64,000 nucleotides of DNA from Setaria digitata (Eukaryota; Nematoda; Chromadorea; Rhabditida; Setariidae): positions 168,432-232,431 of the forward strand of contig RCAB01000047.1 in assembly GCA_003640385.1 (NCBI GenBank), written 5' to 3'. The translations under genes were made by a program, and so were the position numbers. Below, in pieces: positions 1-12,800 of this stretch; the first letter of the stretch is position 1, and the number at the start of each line of letters is the position of its first letter. The notes beneath the pieces are model-generated. The model worked only from the letters and a program-made list of their open reading frames with translations, had not been told where the DNA came from and did not search any database.

Positions 1-1316
1 ACGAGACGTGTAACGGCAGCACATCTCGTGCTGTCCGTCAGGAATCTGTATCGATCACGGTATCTGTACAGTTTGACTTCCGAAGCGTATGTGAGTCACT
101 TCGTGCTCACTTTTATCTCTCACCGCCGATTCCCATTTCTTTCAAAGTTCCTCATATTTATTTCTTCTTTTATATTTTCCATTCGACCGTCAATAGCGAA
201 ATTAGTTTTGGCACTGTTTCATTTGGATTTTGTGATTGGGATCGATTTTTTCAGAAGATTTTTAAGCCTTTCCTGAAACTTTCTTGAAACTAAATATTTT
301 CGGATTTTTTCAAGTACTCTCGAAACCGTCTGAAGAATCTAGAAATATTAAGATGCGAGTACTGTGATTGATAGGCAAACACTAGAACTGGGAATTTCTG
401 AATTACCTTGCACAGGTGATTTCGATTCTTCTATCTTCTGTATCCGGTAGAGATCCATATCGCATATTGTTGACAGTAGACTGTGCTATTTTTGACAGAG
501 GGAAGTTAAATCTGAATCAGTACACTCCATTCTATACTTTCAGCTTGCTAATTTTGTTGTTGCTTGCTTGCAATCGCAATGAACGTCTTGGAATTGTTTG
601 GATTTGATTTCAGTACTACGCTTACCGAAACTCAAAAAATTACAAAAGGTTTTATTGTAATTACACTTTCATATATCACAGTCCTATTACAGTACCAAAT
701 GTACATTCCTTTACTTGCTTTTTCATCTATCTCTTCATTTAAACAGCAGAATGAGAGATTTTATACGCTTTCAGTTCATCCATACTTCTATGAATTTTGG
801 CCCTTAGCTTTCAGGTTCATTTTTTTGGTCATTTTGTGAAATTAGGCAAACAGCAATCAGTGGAATATTTTACAAAATGGGATTAATTTGCAGTAATTAT
901 CAGTTGGTTTGATGAAGAAAGCTTGGAGGTTGTAATGATTCGTCAGTTTATGTTTCGCAGTGTTGTGAAATCACTTTATTTCAAGTTTTGTTCATTACAG
1001 TACATTAGTGCAAGATTCTTTTTACTGTTTGGTGAAGGGTAATGATTAGAAACATGCATATTTTCGATCTTAATTGCCATAATTTACTGGTTATACTTCC
1101 CACCTTTTGTGCGAAAAGAAGCGATTTGTAGATTGTAATCTGAACTCAAACTAACCATTTTAAGCTGTAATTTATCTTAATCAAAAGTGGGCGATTGGTG
1201 GCAAGCTAACCCCTTTTGGGGTCGGATAACGCTGATTGTTGTTTGTAAAATTCATGAATTGCTGGAATTTAATTTTTTTTTTTTTTTTTCTCCTAATAGA
1301 TTATTGTTCCTTCTAG
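1..1316 (+). other. 5' region upstream of the RUFY-like gene; first exon(s) not assigned
   Basis: This stretch should hold the first exon and first intron of the RUFY-like gene, but I cannot fix them. Bases 1-90 read openly in frame 1 and end at a good donor (GTGAGT at 91), so they could be an exon entering from outside the window. However, that frame ends in phase 0, while the first sure exon at 1317 needs a phase-1 partner. A second possible acceptor for that exon lies at about 1300 (CTAATAG). A run of 19 T lies just before it. Nothing else here looks coding. Confidence 0.35.
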
Positions 1317-4300
1317 ATTATGAGCGGTCTAATTTACTGTTAATCGCGAGGTTGGTGTTGCGTTCATTCCTGGATGAAAGTATGCGTTTAAGACATCGTA
1401 TAATCGAGACCGAAATACGTTCACTTACTGATCTTTTCGTCATACTTGAGAAAGTTTTATGGCATGGTTTTAAAAGTTCAGGTTAACAATTTCAAGGTTT
1501 CTGATGTTTTAAATGTCATATATTTTCGTAGTATGTCGTCATTTATTATCCAACTGTTTTATACTATAGGTTCAAATACTAGATTATGTTATCTAATACT
1601 TAAATAATGGAATTAAGTGCTAAAGATTTAAGCAATTTGATTTGAACAGTGACGGGCTTGAATTAGAAAACAATTTTTTTAATGACTCTATAAAAAAAAG
1701 GAAAAAAACCTTCAAAGTGCGGCTGAAACCAGTCAGTTTCTGCACATTGGTAGTTCCATACTTAATTTTTTTTTTTTTTTTTTTTTTTTTTTTGTAGTCC
1801 AAAAGACGATGATAGCACTACGCGCACCGGATTCCGAATTATGGAGTTGCCTTGGTAAAATTGCAAGTGTAACTTCAGATATGAACGAAAGTTATCAGTG
1901 TATTGACCGTCTTGATACGATCACGTACGCTGCTACTTTTTTGAAAGTCGAATCAGTTTATCAAAAACTGAAATAATTATTCATTATTACTAACTTTTTT
2001 CTTGTAAATTTTCAGAAATTGATTTCAGAACACCTCTACTTCGACTTCGAGCCTTCTTGAGGTTAGCTGTTATGCAAAAGAAACTTGGCAATTACTTCGA
2101 AAATTTGATCACTTCAAATTGTATTAGGTATTAATTTTCAGTTGCTCTCATTCAGAAATAATTTTCATTCGTGTTCTTTAGAATCTGGAAAGTTTGTTTA
2201 AAATTATCACAGTGCATTCATTTTTCGATTATTCGAGAAAATTGAAAGGAGTTCACTTATTGTTTGCAGAACAAATGAGAGATATTGGAGCACTGAGAAT
2301 TCCAGTAGGTATTTTATATTTGGCATAGGCGGGATATGAGTGATTTATTTTATAATGAAGAAGTATGGCGTGTCCTACAATCCTTAAAGACGGGAATCAG
2401 TAAAATATGATATTTCATGAGATGTTTTCCGGGACTTCTACGAGCCATGGGCATTGATTCGACATGATGAATGCATTGGTTTATCGGGAGCACTCATGGC
2501 ACTTTCGGTTCTTGATTGCAATCTAGCGCTAGATCAAGAACAGTTGGAAAACCAGCCCGTGTGAGCCTTTTCTGCATTGTCCAGCTTTTCGATTATTCGG
2601 ATGTTTCGTTGTGTCGTTATAGTAATTTTTCAATTGCAAGTATCCGTATTAAAGGACTGTTGAGTTGTCGGCTTACGTCTGCTTACCAAACATACCGATT
2701 GATGCTAATAGTGAAAAGGAATCAGATACGGCCAATGCAAAATCACTGGAACGTGCTCTGGATCAAAAAAATTATTTGGAACAGCGAAATCATTATTTGG
2801 AGTAAGATTTTTTATGAAACTTGTTTTCCTTTCGTAAAGAAGCACTTTTCTCTATTCGTCTTTTTTTACCTCATAATTTGTTGCTGTAATTTTAGATTTA
2901 AATTGGCTGAGTTAAAGTCGAAAATGAATGAAGTCAGTTTATCTGCTCTCAGTAGCATCGGTGTAAGAGATTTTATTAATTTTGTTAATTTCTGGAATGT
3001 GATTTGGCATTTTCAGAATAAGTGTGAGTTGCTCTGTATATCATAATTTTTCAGAAGTGAACGAGTACTTTGATTAATTTTGTGCTGATACTTGAAACCC
3101 TGCGAAATATTGAAATAAATTTTTTAGCTAGCTGACGCTGCGACAGAGGATGCATCGAAGGTGACTGCCGAGTGCATTGCTACTACTGAAGCATTGGAGA
3201 AGGAAAAGTGTGTCTTGTCATTTGTCTGTTTAAATATATAAAGCTTTAAAGATAATTTTTGATTTTAAAATATTTATATTTCAGAGCACAGCTGGCTCAG
3301 TTGGCATCGGAGAAAGAAGACTCTATAAGAATCTTGCGACAACAATTAGCTGATACGAAAAAAGTGAATGTTGATTTATATGAAAAAATTCGCATTGTAG
3401 AAGGGAAATGTCGACAGTTGGAGAAAGATATGGTCAGTAGTAACAAGCGATATAACCATGTGAGTTGTTTTTCCCATTTGTGTCTAACTCTTGTAAATTC
3501 ATTCAAATAGTCCAAATTGCACTTGTAGTTGTTATGAGGTGTGAAGCTTAAATCAGTGTTAAATAAAAGTGGCTTATTAAGGAAAGGGAACAGCAACAAC
3601 AAATAATCGATGCATTAAAAAAACGAGAATCGGAGCGTGAAATGGATTTGGAACGTGAAGCTAGTACTTCGGAAATGTTAAAAAAAGAACTGGCCGATAA
3701 AACTGATGAATACATGCAAACACTGAGTGTGTTGGAAAAAAAACAGGTAGGAAGATTTAAGTTTATAAGTTTTCTACTTGTACTTTCAATTCCAAATTTA
3801 GAGAAATGAAATTTATGTATGAAGTGAGAAACGTCTGACGCTTGTTTACTTATTTAGCAGGAATTGGCTACTGCAAATGATCGACTCGGGAAATTACAGC
3901 GTCAAACTTCTGAATTGAACGAAAAGCTGAAACAGTTACCTGTGATAAAACAGGTTTACTTTATTCTTTACTCAGTAATGTTGCATGAATATCGATGTGG
4001 AAGTTAAAGCAGTTTTAACTGTCACTTTCAACGGTGTGGTTCAGCCTGTGTTTGGGAGGAACTGTCTTATAAAATATGAAAGAATCGATATTTCATTTTG
4101 CATATTCTTCTGTCTATCTGTCTTCTAATATATATACTGATCTTTATGTTCCATTGAGTACTCGTGGCATTTTCAGGAACTTGAAGAATTGGCTGCAAGT
4201 TATAAATATAAAAGCGAAAAACTGGAGGAATGTGAAAAGGCTTTGGAAGAACTTGGTGGTCATCTTTCTGTGTATGTCACAAATTTACGTTGCGTAGAAT

Positions 4301-4895
4301 TTGGTATTAATATTACATGTTGTTTATATTGTTCTGACGTCCTGTAGTAAATGATTGCTTCAGGTCAAAATTGAAGGTAGTTGAACTGAAGGAGGAACTG
4401 TTACCTCTATCTGAAGCTGAATGGGAAAAGGATGGCAATGTTGTGAATTGTAAAGGATGTAATCTGCAATTCAGTATGAGTAAACGGAAGCATCATTGCA
4501 GGTTTGTCTGAAAGATGTTTTATGTCATGTCTCCTAGAAGGTGAGTAATAAAATTTAGTAATAGTCCTTTAAGTAAACTGCAAGTAGAAGATAATAGACG
4601 AGTGGAGCGTTCGTCGTGGTTGGTTTATGCTAGTCATAACTGAAGGTTTCAATTAGCAGAAATATATCTTTATATTGCTGATTTTGAAGATTGTAACATT
4701 GTGGTATATTGTAAAAATACAAACAGCTCCTATTACAGGAATTGTGGTTCTATCTTTTGTAATTCATGCACTGATGCTCGTGTTAAGTTGCCTTCCAACG
4801 CAAAACCAGTACGAGTCTGTTTGCACTGCTACAATTTACTGCGCTCACGACATAATTCATCGTTAGAAGAAAATGCTTCACTTAATTCCATATAA
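1317..4895 (+). CDS. RUN and FYVE domain protein, RUFY-like endosomal adaptor (5' incomplete)
   Basis: Exons with matching phases: 1317-1481, 1798-1924, 2029-2127, 2270-2304, 2422-2560, 2655-2801, 2896-2960, 3132-3207, 3285-3459, 3582-3746, 3861-3953, 4177-4271, 4364-4501 and 4739-4895, about 557 codons. The N-terminal part is a RUN domain: LWHGFKSS, LRLAVMQKKLGNY and RDFYEPWALI match RUFY1/2-type RUN sequences. A long heptad-rich coiled coil follows (about 2700-4400). The C-terminus is a FYVE zinc finger with all hallmarks: a WEKD start, KRKHHCRNCGSIFC, and a final RVCLHCYNLL with paired cysteines. Family members bind PI3P on early endosomes and recruit Rab and kinesin/dynein partners; that role here is inferred. 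The start codon is missing and probably lies in an upstream exon or outside the window. The exon at 2270 is only 35 bp and rests on phase alone. Confidence 0.9.
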
Positions 4896-6842
4896 TTTTC
4901 AGAAGTATAGTTATCAGGAACCTCATGTAAATGAATGAAAGCGTATTTCGTTTAAGAATCGGTTCTTTAATTTCGAAAAACTTTTTTGATTCTTGCCTTA
5001 CTTTCTTTTCCACTCTTTTCCTCAAATTTCCGATTGATGAAGGTGAAGTGACATTCTGCGAACAGTTTTGTGCTAGTACAAATGATTTGTTGCTTTCGAA
5101 TAAATGGATTTTGGAATATATTTCGATGTACCATGTAGTAAAATAACATTTCCGAGCAAACTTGGTGCTGTTTAACCTCGATTTTGAAAGTTTATGGATG
5201 AAGAGTATTGTGTACGTTGAACTGATTTGAAAAGTATGCTGCTTTTTCAAAAGTTCAACGTCTGAAAAAAACTGAAAAAAGTGTGTCTGAAACCTAATTT
5301 GAAGTCTCATGTTTTAAAGATTCTTAATATTATTTTCAAGAATCGGACTTGGGTTTTTTCTTGCAACTTCCATAATTCTGCTGCAAATCTTTCCGTCGTG
5401 GCTGATGAGGTATTTCGATGGAGTGTTGTGCTCGTTCCCGTTATATTTTGGTGGATTTTTATAGTATGTTTGTGTATTGGAACTGCTTATTTTTGGTTTT
5501 GGTGTGCTGACTGCTTAAGTTGTTTAAAACAGACCATACACAGAAGTGCAGTAACAGTAGTATGATTGGAGTTTAAAATGTTCTGTAATCATGATTGCAT
5601 CTTCATAATTGTTTGCAGTAGTTAGGTGAAAGAAGAAAGAACTGGTTGTTTCCAGAACGGCAGGTACGTTTTAATTTTCGTTTTCTTCTTTCTACTTATT
5701 TAAGGGATACTATTCCAGTGTTGTTGTCACCACTATCGTCACCGCAATGATATTCTTTCCCTTATCTCTGTTCCCCTCGTTTCCAACGCACCGAACTATA
5801 CATACAACCCGCTTCCCCATTCCCCCTTCCTTTCCCCGATAAACTTCTGATTTGTTGACATTGCGCACCTTTTTATCATTATACTATCTTTTCTCAACCA
5901 CTTAAACAGTATATGTACTCATTCTAACCTGCTTTAAATTGTTAGCGCCCTGTCCATCACATTCATACAACTCTTCTGAATTTTCAATCATTCGCTTTTT
6001 TTTTTTTGCCAAGAAATTCATTATCTACTAAATAACGCATTTGTTCTCATTGAGAACTGATTAATTATTCTGTAATATTCACATAGAACAAAGAATTGAT
6101 TTGATCCGAGATAAACATTGCTTCGCCCGAAGAAGCTTCAGAATCACATGTGGAATAAGCAGTTCAGTAATGTCTCTTGAATTTTAATAATGGTACTTTT
6201 GCTGTGGTACAGCGGGATTTTCACATACATTTATTTGGGTACTCATTTGCCTTGCTTCGATTTTTACTTTTATCTGCTTCCGATTGTTAGTTGTGTTTTC
6301 TAGAAGGATGAAATAAACGAAAAACAGAATAATTGAAGAATGAAGGGTTCATCAGTTATGTTCAATGAAGCCGGACGAAGTATCGAGTCCAGTTGCTTGA
6401 TTTTTAAAAAGAAAGGGGTTCTCATTTTAAAATTTCACCAATTCAGACTAGTTAGATTATGCAAGAAATGAACCATTTCTTGCTTTATGAAAAAAACAGT
6501 GATAAGAAAACAGTGTTGTTTCCAAAATTCTCGTAATTTAGTGGTCACGATGTTACTTATTGTGTTCACAACCGAATGATATCAGTGTTGTTGTGCTGTA
6601 TGTTTACAAAAACCATAAGCGACGTTTAAAAAATGATGAAACTTCAACGATCTCACTCAGTACCTTCTTGGGTCTCGAAACTGGTTAGTTTATCCTTTTT
6701 TTTTCTTTCTCTCGAGAAATTTACTCCATAGCTGTAGTCATGAAACAGGAAGGATGTGCTGAAATATAACTGAAGTATTATGGACATGTTGTATTTGTTC
6801 ATCTATTTTCCTGATAATATTTTTCGGAAGTTTCTTTTTCAG
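4896..6842. other. Intergenic region between the RUFY-like gene and the next + strand gene
   Basis: It holds the 3' UTR of the RUFY-like gene and the probable promoter and 5' exon(s) of the gene that starts before 6843. Around 5720-5850 the + strand turns C/T-rich, unlike its surroundings. A short open stretch, 6633-6683, begins with two ATGs, reads a plausible 17-residue start (RSHSVPSW inside it) and ends at GTTAGT. It ends in phase 0, while the exon at 6843 needs phase 1, so it cannot be joined directly. I see no other gene. Confidence 0.4.
5099..5104 (+). terminator. Possible poly(A) signal of the RUFY-like gene
   Basis: A canonical AATAAA lies about 200 bases after the stop codon at 4893-4895. 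The distance is ordinary for a nematode 3' UTR. In AT-rich DNA this hexamer is common, so it is only suggestive. Confidence 0.35.
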
Positions 6843-9800
6843 GTTTTGAATTGAAAAAACAGAACAATACGATGTGCGTTATTACACAAAGAGATATTTT
6901 AACTGTTGCATTTCAAGCGGCTGAAATATTAACAATGTGGGAGACATGGATTTATCATACATGCTCAAAAGGTTTATGACTATTAGAACTGCCTTATTCA
7001 ATCCTTTTAACGATATTTCGATCGTAATAAATTAACATTTTTAATGTTTGTTTCATTCATTTGCCATTACCAATTCACTTGCTTTTTGCTCATCTTTCAT
7101 TTACTAGAAACTTCAGGTGTAGGTATCAACTCTTAGAACGAGCTTATTAGTCTATTAGGGTCAGGTAATCACAGTCAGGTAGACTCTGTCAATTGATGGT
7201 CCTTGCAGAATGAGTTTAGGGTGGTTATATTTAGTTAATTAAAATTGTTATGTTCTTATACGGTGGTATAAGAACTTATACGGTGCTATAATGTTATACT
7301 TATAATTCCCTATTCCCCACTGAAATAACAAACGAACTCTGGTTCATCTGCGTCATTTCTCACCTTTAATCTATTGTTAAACAGTTTCTATGACATCTCT
7401 GTAATAATCTGAAACTGAATAGAGCATCTGAAAATGCACTAAACTTTAATTAACTAATCGGTACAAAAAAGATTTTAGCAGTTAATTTCTGATGAAGTAG
7501 CTAGTGTTAGCTAATTTTTTTTTTTCCTTGAGAAATATCGTAATAATTACAATACACTTTGCGATGTTCTGTATTACATTATTTAGGCAATCTTTATTAC
7601 CTGATTTTTAATGATGCTTAAGGTATACAATGCGGCAAAAAAAAAATGCTAGATAATTATATTATAATTACATTATCTGCCGTTACTAGAGAAGGAAAAC
7701 CCCAATCATTTTCAGTTCCTTTAGTAAATTAAATTATCTGAGTTGATTTTAAACGAATTGGATCATTGTTTAACGATGTAAAGGACTGAATGGCATGACT
7801 TGTTTCTAGCAGTGATGTACAGAAACCCTAGAATTTTAAAAAATGTGGAAAAAAACTTTTCTCTACTTCGTTATTTTTTTCTACTCCAGTGTTTATTTCA
7901 TTTGTTATATATGTTGATTTCTAGGTTCACTATTTTATGCGCAGTTGGTAAGTGCGCCTGAAACAAGTCGAGCATACAGTTCCTTAAACTGCGAAGTTCG
8001 ATTGCATATACATGTTAGCTTTTTAAATTTATTTCTAGTCTGTCGTTAGTTTAATGGAACTTATGAAATTATCCGGTGATGAGGACAAAAATGGGATGAA
8101 AGATGAGAAGACAAATTTGCAGAGGGAGCGGAAGGAAAAAAGAAAAAGAAGTAGTTGTACAACTAAAATGGCTACTGCAGAATTCCAAGAAATTGCCGTA
8201 TTTTTAGGATGGTCGTATCGGACTTGTCAATGGTTATCCACAACGTTTAATTGGTTTTTGGTTTTTGAACGAAATTATCAGGGTTTGTTTTAACGACAAC
8301 AAACTGCAGTTCTTCGCAAATGATACAAGTGGTTTGGATGATGGCTCATATTCGCTGGTTTGTGGACGTATACAGCTCCTCGAGAAGCACTATAAATTAG
8401 CCAACAAGCCTGTAAGTTACTCTTGTGCTCTATTTCATTTTGTTAATTTCATTTTGAAATAACTTTTTAGGTTTTCAAACGGCAGTGGAATGCGATAGTA
8501 TTACTATCTGACGCAAGTCCGAGAATGCAGTCTGTCAGAACGTGATGGACACGCATCAAATTTAATTGCATGAGACGTCTGATCCATGGATAAAGCTGAT
8601 TTTTGGATCTGCTTCCCTATCACCACGTCAGTTTAAAAATACGTATCGTTTGGTGCTGCAGCTATATTTTCTTCTGGCAAGAAAACATTCATTTAATAAT
8701 CTTCTAATTTAGGGGCTACTTGCCGCATTCTTGAAGCAGAAGGAAGGTGATGGACTGTGGTACGGGGATAAGTCTGCTGATTTTTCACAAACATTAATTC
8801 GACATTCCAGTATGTGTAGCATCCATAACTTCGAAGTTAATCACTGCGGCTTTTCGTAAGTTTATTTCGCTTCTGAAAACTAATAGAATTGATGGAAATG
8901 TAAAAATCTTCAGTGGGAAATTTCGGAAATAAACTGGAATTTTTGTTAGTTTTTGGAGGTATGTAATTAGCCAAACACGAAATTTCTTCTTATATTGACG
9001 TGATCGCTAGTGTGTTCTGTTTTAGCAATGTACATCGAAGTTCGAGCCGCAAATCGAAAACTTCAGGTGTTTTTTTTGGTCTTAATCCTGAATTCATTTT
9101 AATTTGAGTTCAGTTCAGCATGTTGTAATGATCAAGTGGATTTAAACAGTATATTTCTTCGGAATTTTCATATCTCAAAAATCTGTGAACATTTTGAAAG
9201 CACTGGTTGTCATATGAAGTTTACATTACAGTCCGAATAAACATTGTGTTCTGTTCTACTTGCAGCCTCGCCAGTACCAGCTGCTGGTGCATCAGCTTCA
9301 TATGTGAATGTGCTGACCGACTCCCGATTCCTTCCGCTATGTAAGTAGCAAGGATAATCTTCGGTAATTACACTAACATCGTATGGTACTTCTAGTTTAC
9401 TCTTCTGATTCATTAGTATCGAGACGATCGATAAGTAATGCCAACTCAGTTACTACTTGGACATATGGACAGCTGAAGCATATGTACATCACACTGAATG
9501 ACAACAGAAGTTAATGATAATGGAAGTCAGGAACCGAGTTACTGAGCTAGAAGCGTAGAGTGTAGTTCGTGACACCGAAGCCGAGCTGTGCTGATGCTTA
9601 GGTGGCGAGTTCGAGTTCCGTTCCTCTATGGCTGTGGCTATTTCCAGCTAGCGCTCCATCGATGGCATCGTGCTGTGTGCCGTATGTAAATGATATGGGT
9701 GAGGAATGCCTGCATTCGCAGAGTGAACCTTCCGTATCATCCGTCGGACATTGGGAGAAGTCAGCTGATGTCCTGCTCGGCTCATCCACCAGAGATCCCA

Positions 9801-12800
9801 ACAATCTGGTATTCTCGAGTAGATCAAGCAAGTCTTTGTCACGAGCTGACAGCTGGCCGAGACCACTGACTGAGGAGATGATCCGAGGGGTAAGCCGCAT
9901 CTAACTTGCTTAAATTGCAGAAGTTTTCTCAGAAACTCCTGGAAATTCAGATTGTGTTGAACAGTTAACTTGAATGGATGAAGCAAAGTGTGAGTAAAAT
10001 TAACCTGTGACATGCGACATGCTATTAGTTAGAATTCACTCTAACATTGAGATCACTGACCGAATAAGCTGTCATAACATCCTTGACCACCTGATCCTAG
10101 TCTTCATACAGTTATTTGTAAGTAGACTCTTTGGATTCTAAATTTTATACCTAAAAAAGTTTCAGCGAGCAATGTCTGTACGCACTCGAAAATGGTATGC
10201 AGTTAACGGCAGGGAAATTAAGGGGAGATTTGTAAAGCAAGAAAAGAAAGCCAGCATTGGAAACAAACATTACGATTGTGGCACCAGTCGAGGACAATCT
10301 AGGTTAGTTCTAAATGGCTTTCTTGCAACAATTCACCTGAAAAATGGACTCCAACTGGATTTTGTTTTTGATGTTCTACATTTTTGTGTATTATGATATA
10401 TCTCTGTTTATACTCTGCAGTACAATACCGCAATCTCAATCTTGTTAATTTGTTATTAGGTACCATTATACATGTAGTGGTTTTTTTATACAACTCGTGA
10501 TGATCCTTTAAAAATAGTGATGCAGTGGTCCAGATATTCAACTAACTTTTGCTTCCGCAATTTTGATATTTGTTTGTTTTGTACGGGAGGTATAAAGTGA
10601 AAATTTCTGGCTCATGGATCGTTATCTGCACAATTGCAAAACAAAGTGATGGCTTTGTAGCGTGAAAGAAAGCTAATTGCAATTAATCAAACTTTGAAAT
10701 ATTTCATTAAATTATATTTGTCGTTATATTATTTATTCTACTGCAGGCATCTCCCCAAGCGTTCAAGGTCATTGGGCATGGAATCTAGACATTTAAGTTC
10801 ATCCCGAGAGAAAAACTGGAATCGTGCGAAACGTATTATCGGTGGTGTAAGAAAATCAATCAATGATTTGAATGCATGTAAAGTAAGCAATTGTCATCTT
10901 TTCATAATTTGGGTAACCTTGCTAGTTGTGATTTGCATGATTCAGCTTTATTTTAACCCGAAGAAAAATTGTAACTTATTCTGAGTCTTGACATTCCAAA
11001 TATTCACTCATTTTTTAGGGCAGCTTGGTTCTGTGGAATGATCAGATCCTTTTTTAACAAATATTTCTGCACATATTACCAATTACATATATCTTTTTTC
11101 TTTTAGTTTTCGGCATCTCTGGATAAATTGGCATTGCCGGTAGTGTTGCATAACGAAACAGCGGTTAGTTTAAATTTTTTTTTCTCCTGTTAATTTTGCA
11201 CATTGTCTGAGATAAAGATTAAAGGTTAACTAGCTCGAAGCTTTTAGGCATTGGCATCATCATCTGCTGATGATACCAATCAGATTGAACGGGTAATTCC
11301 TGATGGATTGCAGGAACCAGAATTTATAAACCAAGGTTATTCAACGTTTATTTTTCAAGTCTGAATGATTTGTTCAACAAGTTTAAGAATTTTTGGTGAG
11401 AACAAGGGAAATATTCAATAAACTCTTAAGCTAATAATGAATTGCTCATTGTTATTTTCTGTTCATGTTTTCTATGATAAGTATGTTTTAACTTCAGATA
11501 TAATTGAAAAGTTTAGGTGTGTGTAATGACCAGAGTAAAGTAATTTATTCTCTGGATATAAGAAATAAATATTCTCAGTAGTAGACTTCTCTATATTTAT
11601 GATTCCTTTAGGCTTCGCCTCATCTTCTACACAGTCTGTGAATAGGCTACCTGGTTTGATCAAGTTACCACCGAAAAAATTTAGCCTTATACGCGCTCGG
11701 CACATACTGACGAAGAGTCTGCAAAAATCTATTTCAGGTTCATTCTCGGTGAGTGATAATTCTACTTCATTATATCTCAGAAAAGATCGTCGATTTAATA
11801 ATCCTTGCATTTTGAAAACAGATGGGTTTTATTAGTAATCTGTGAGAATTTACATTGATTAAGTTTATAACATATCAATCATATAAAGCAACAAATATTT
11901 AAAAAATTATATCTTTGCGATCCATTTTTATAATGAGCTTTGCAGAAATATGATGGTGAACGATCAGCGAACCATTTCAATCTAGAAGATGCCAAATGCA
12001 CAGGACCCGTTGTTGACAGTATCGAATCAGCAGTGAAAAAGGGTCGAGCTCGTTTACTTGAGGCTGAACGACGGAATTCAGGATTTGCCGACAGAGCAAG
12101 TCCAACAAATCTGCCTAGGTCAGCTTAAATTTTCCATTTTTTAAATTAAGCTATGCTATCCGAGCATACTACTCCAAGGCATATCACAATCGGAACATTT
12201 CTGTGAAATCTCTGTATTTTTCCATAAACTTTTGTTATATGCATGCGAAAATTCAGTTGTGTCGAAGTTTCACTTTCAATTTTAGCCATTCAATACGGAC
12301 GGCACTGCCTGAAAAAATAGCACCGTCGACCTGCGCAGCTGCTGTCTCTGCTCACGGTACAGATTCCTCAAGTTGCGGTCGAAAATCGTCGTTGACAAAC
12401 ATTGTACCAACTGTAGATGAATGCTACAATGCTGTGAGGTTAGAGTATATATTTTCCATAGCATTACTTTAAATTGTTTAGAATTCGATGCTTTTCTACT
12501 TTGTATTTATTTATTCTTAAAATAACTGAGAACAATGAGGAATTTAGGTAATGTTTCAGCTTATTTTCAATGATACCTGTTCGACAACCCGTGAAAAAAA
12601 GTGAAAGCCTTTCTATACCATCATCGAGGACAGAGTTGCTACCACTAGTGAAGGGGCCACCCAGGACTGGAAGCATGAGAGTAAAGTTTCATTGGATTAT
12701 AAAATATATGGCTTATTTCTTTTATTCTCGTTGCAATTCTCTTATACGATATAAGGATCAGAATAGTGTGCAGTGTACCCAGTAAGCTTTTTTGGTAGTT

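Noticed and set aside
1767..1793. Long T-run suggestive of a transposed poly(A) tail on the other strand
   Set aside because: It directly precedes a working acceptor (TTTGTAG at 1797) and serves as its pyrimidine tract; similar runs occur throughout the window without target-site duplications.
2516..3046. 176-residue open frame on the + strand
   Set aside because: It overlaps three exons of the RUFY-like gene in another frame and runs through their introns; the phase-consistent exons explain the region better.
4882..5310. 142-residue minus-strand frame after the RUFY-like gene
   Set aside because: It lies antisense over a 3' UTR with overlapping frames on both strands and no recognisable motif.
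5281..5565. 94-residue Trp/Cys-rich hydrophobic frame
   Set aside because: Low-complexity, T-rich DNA downstream of a poly(A) signal; no conserved feature or splice sites.
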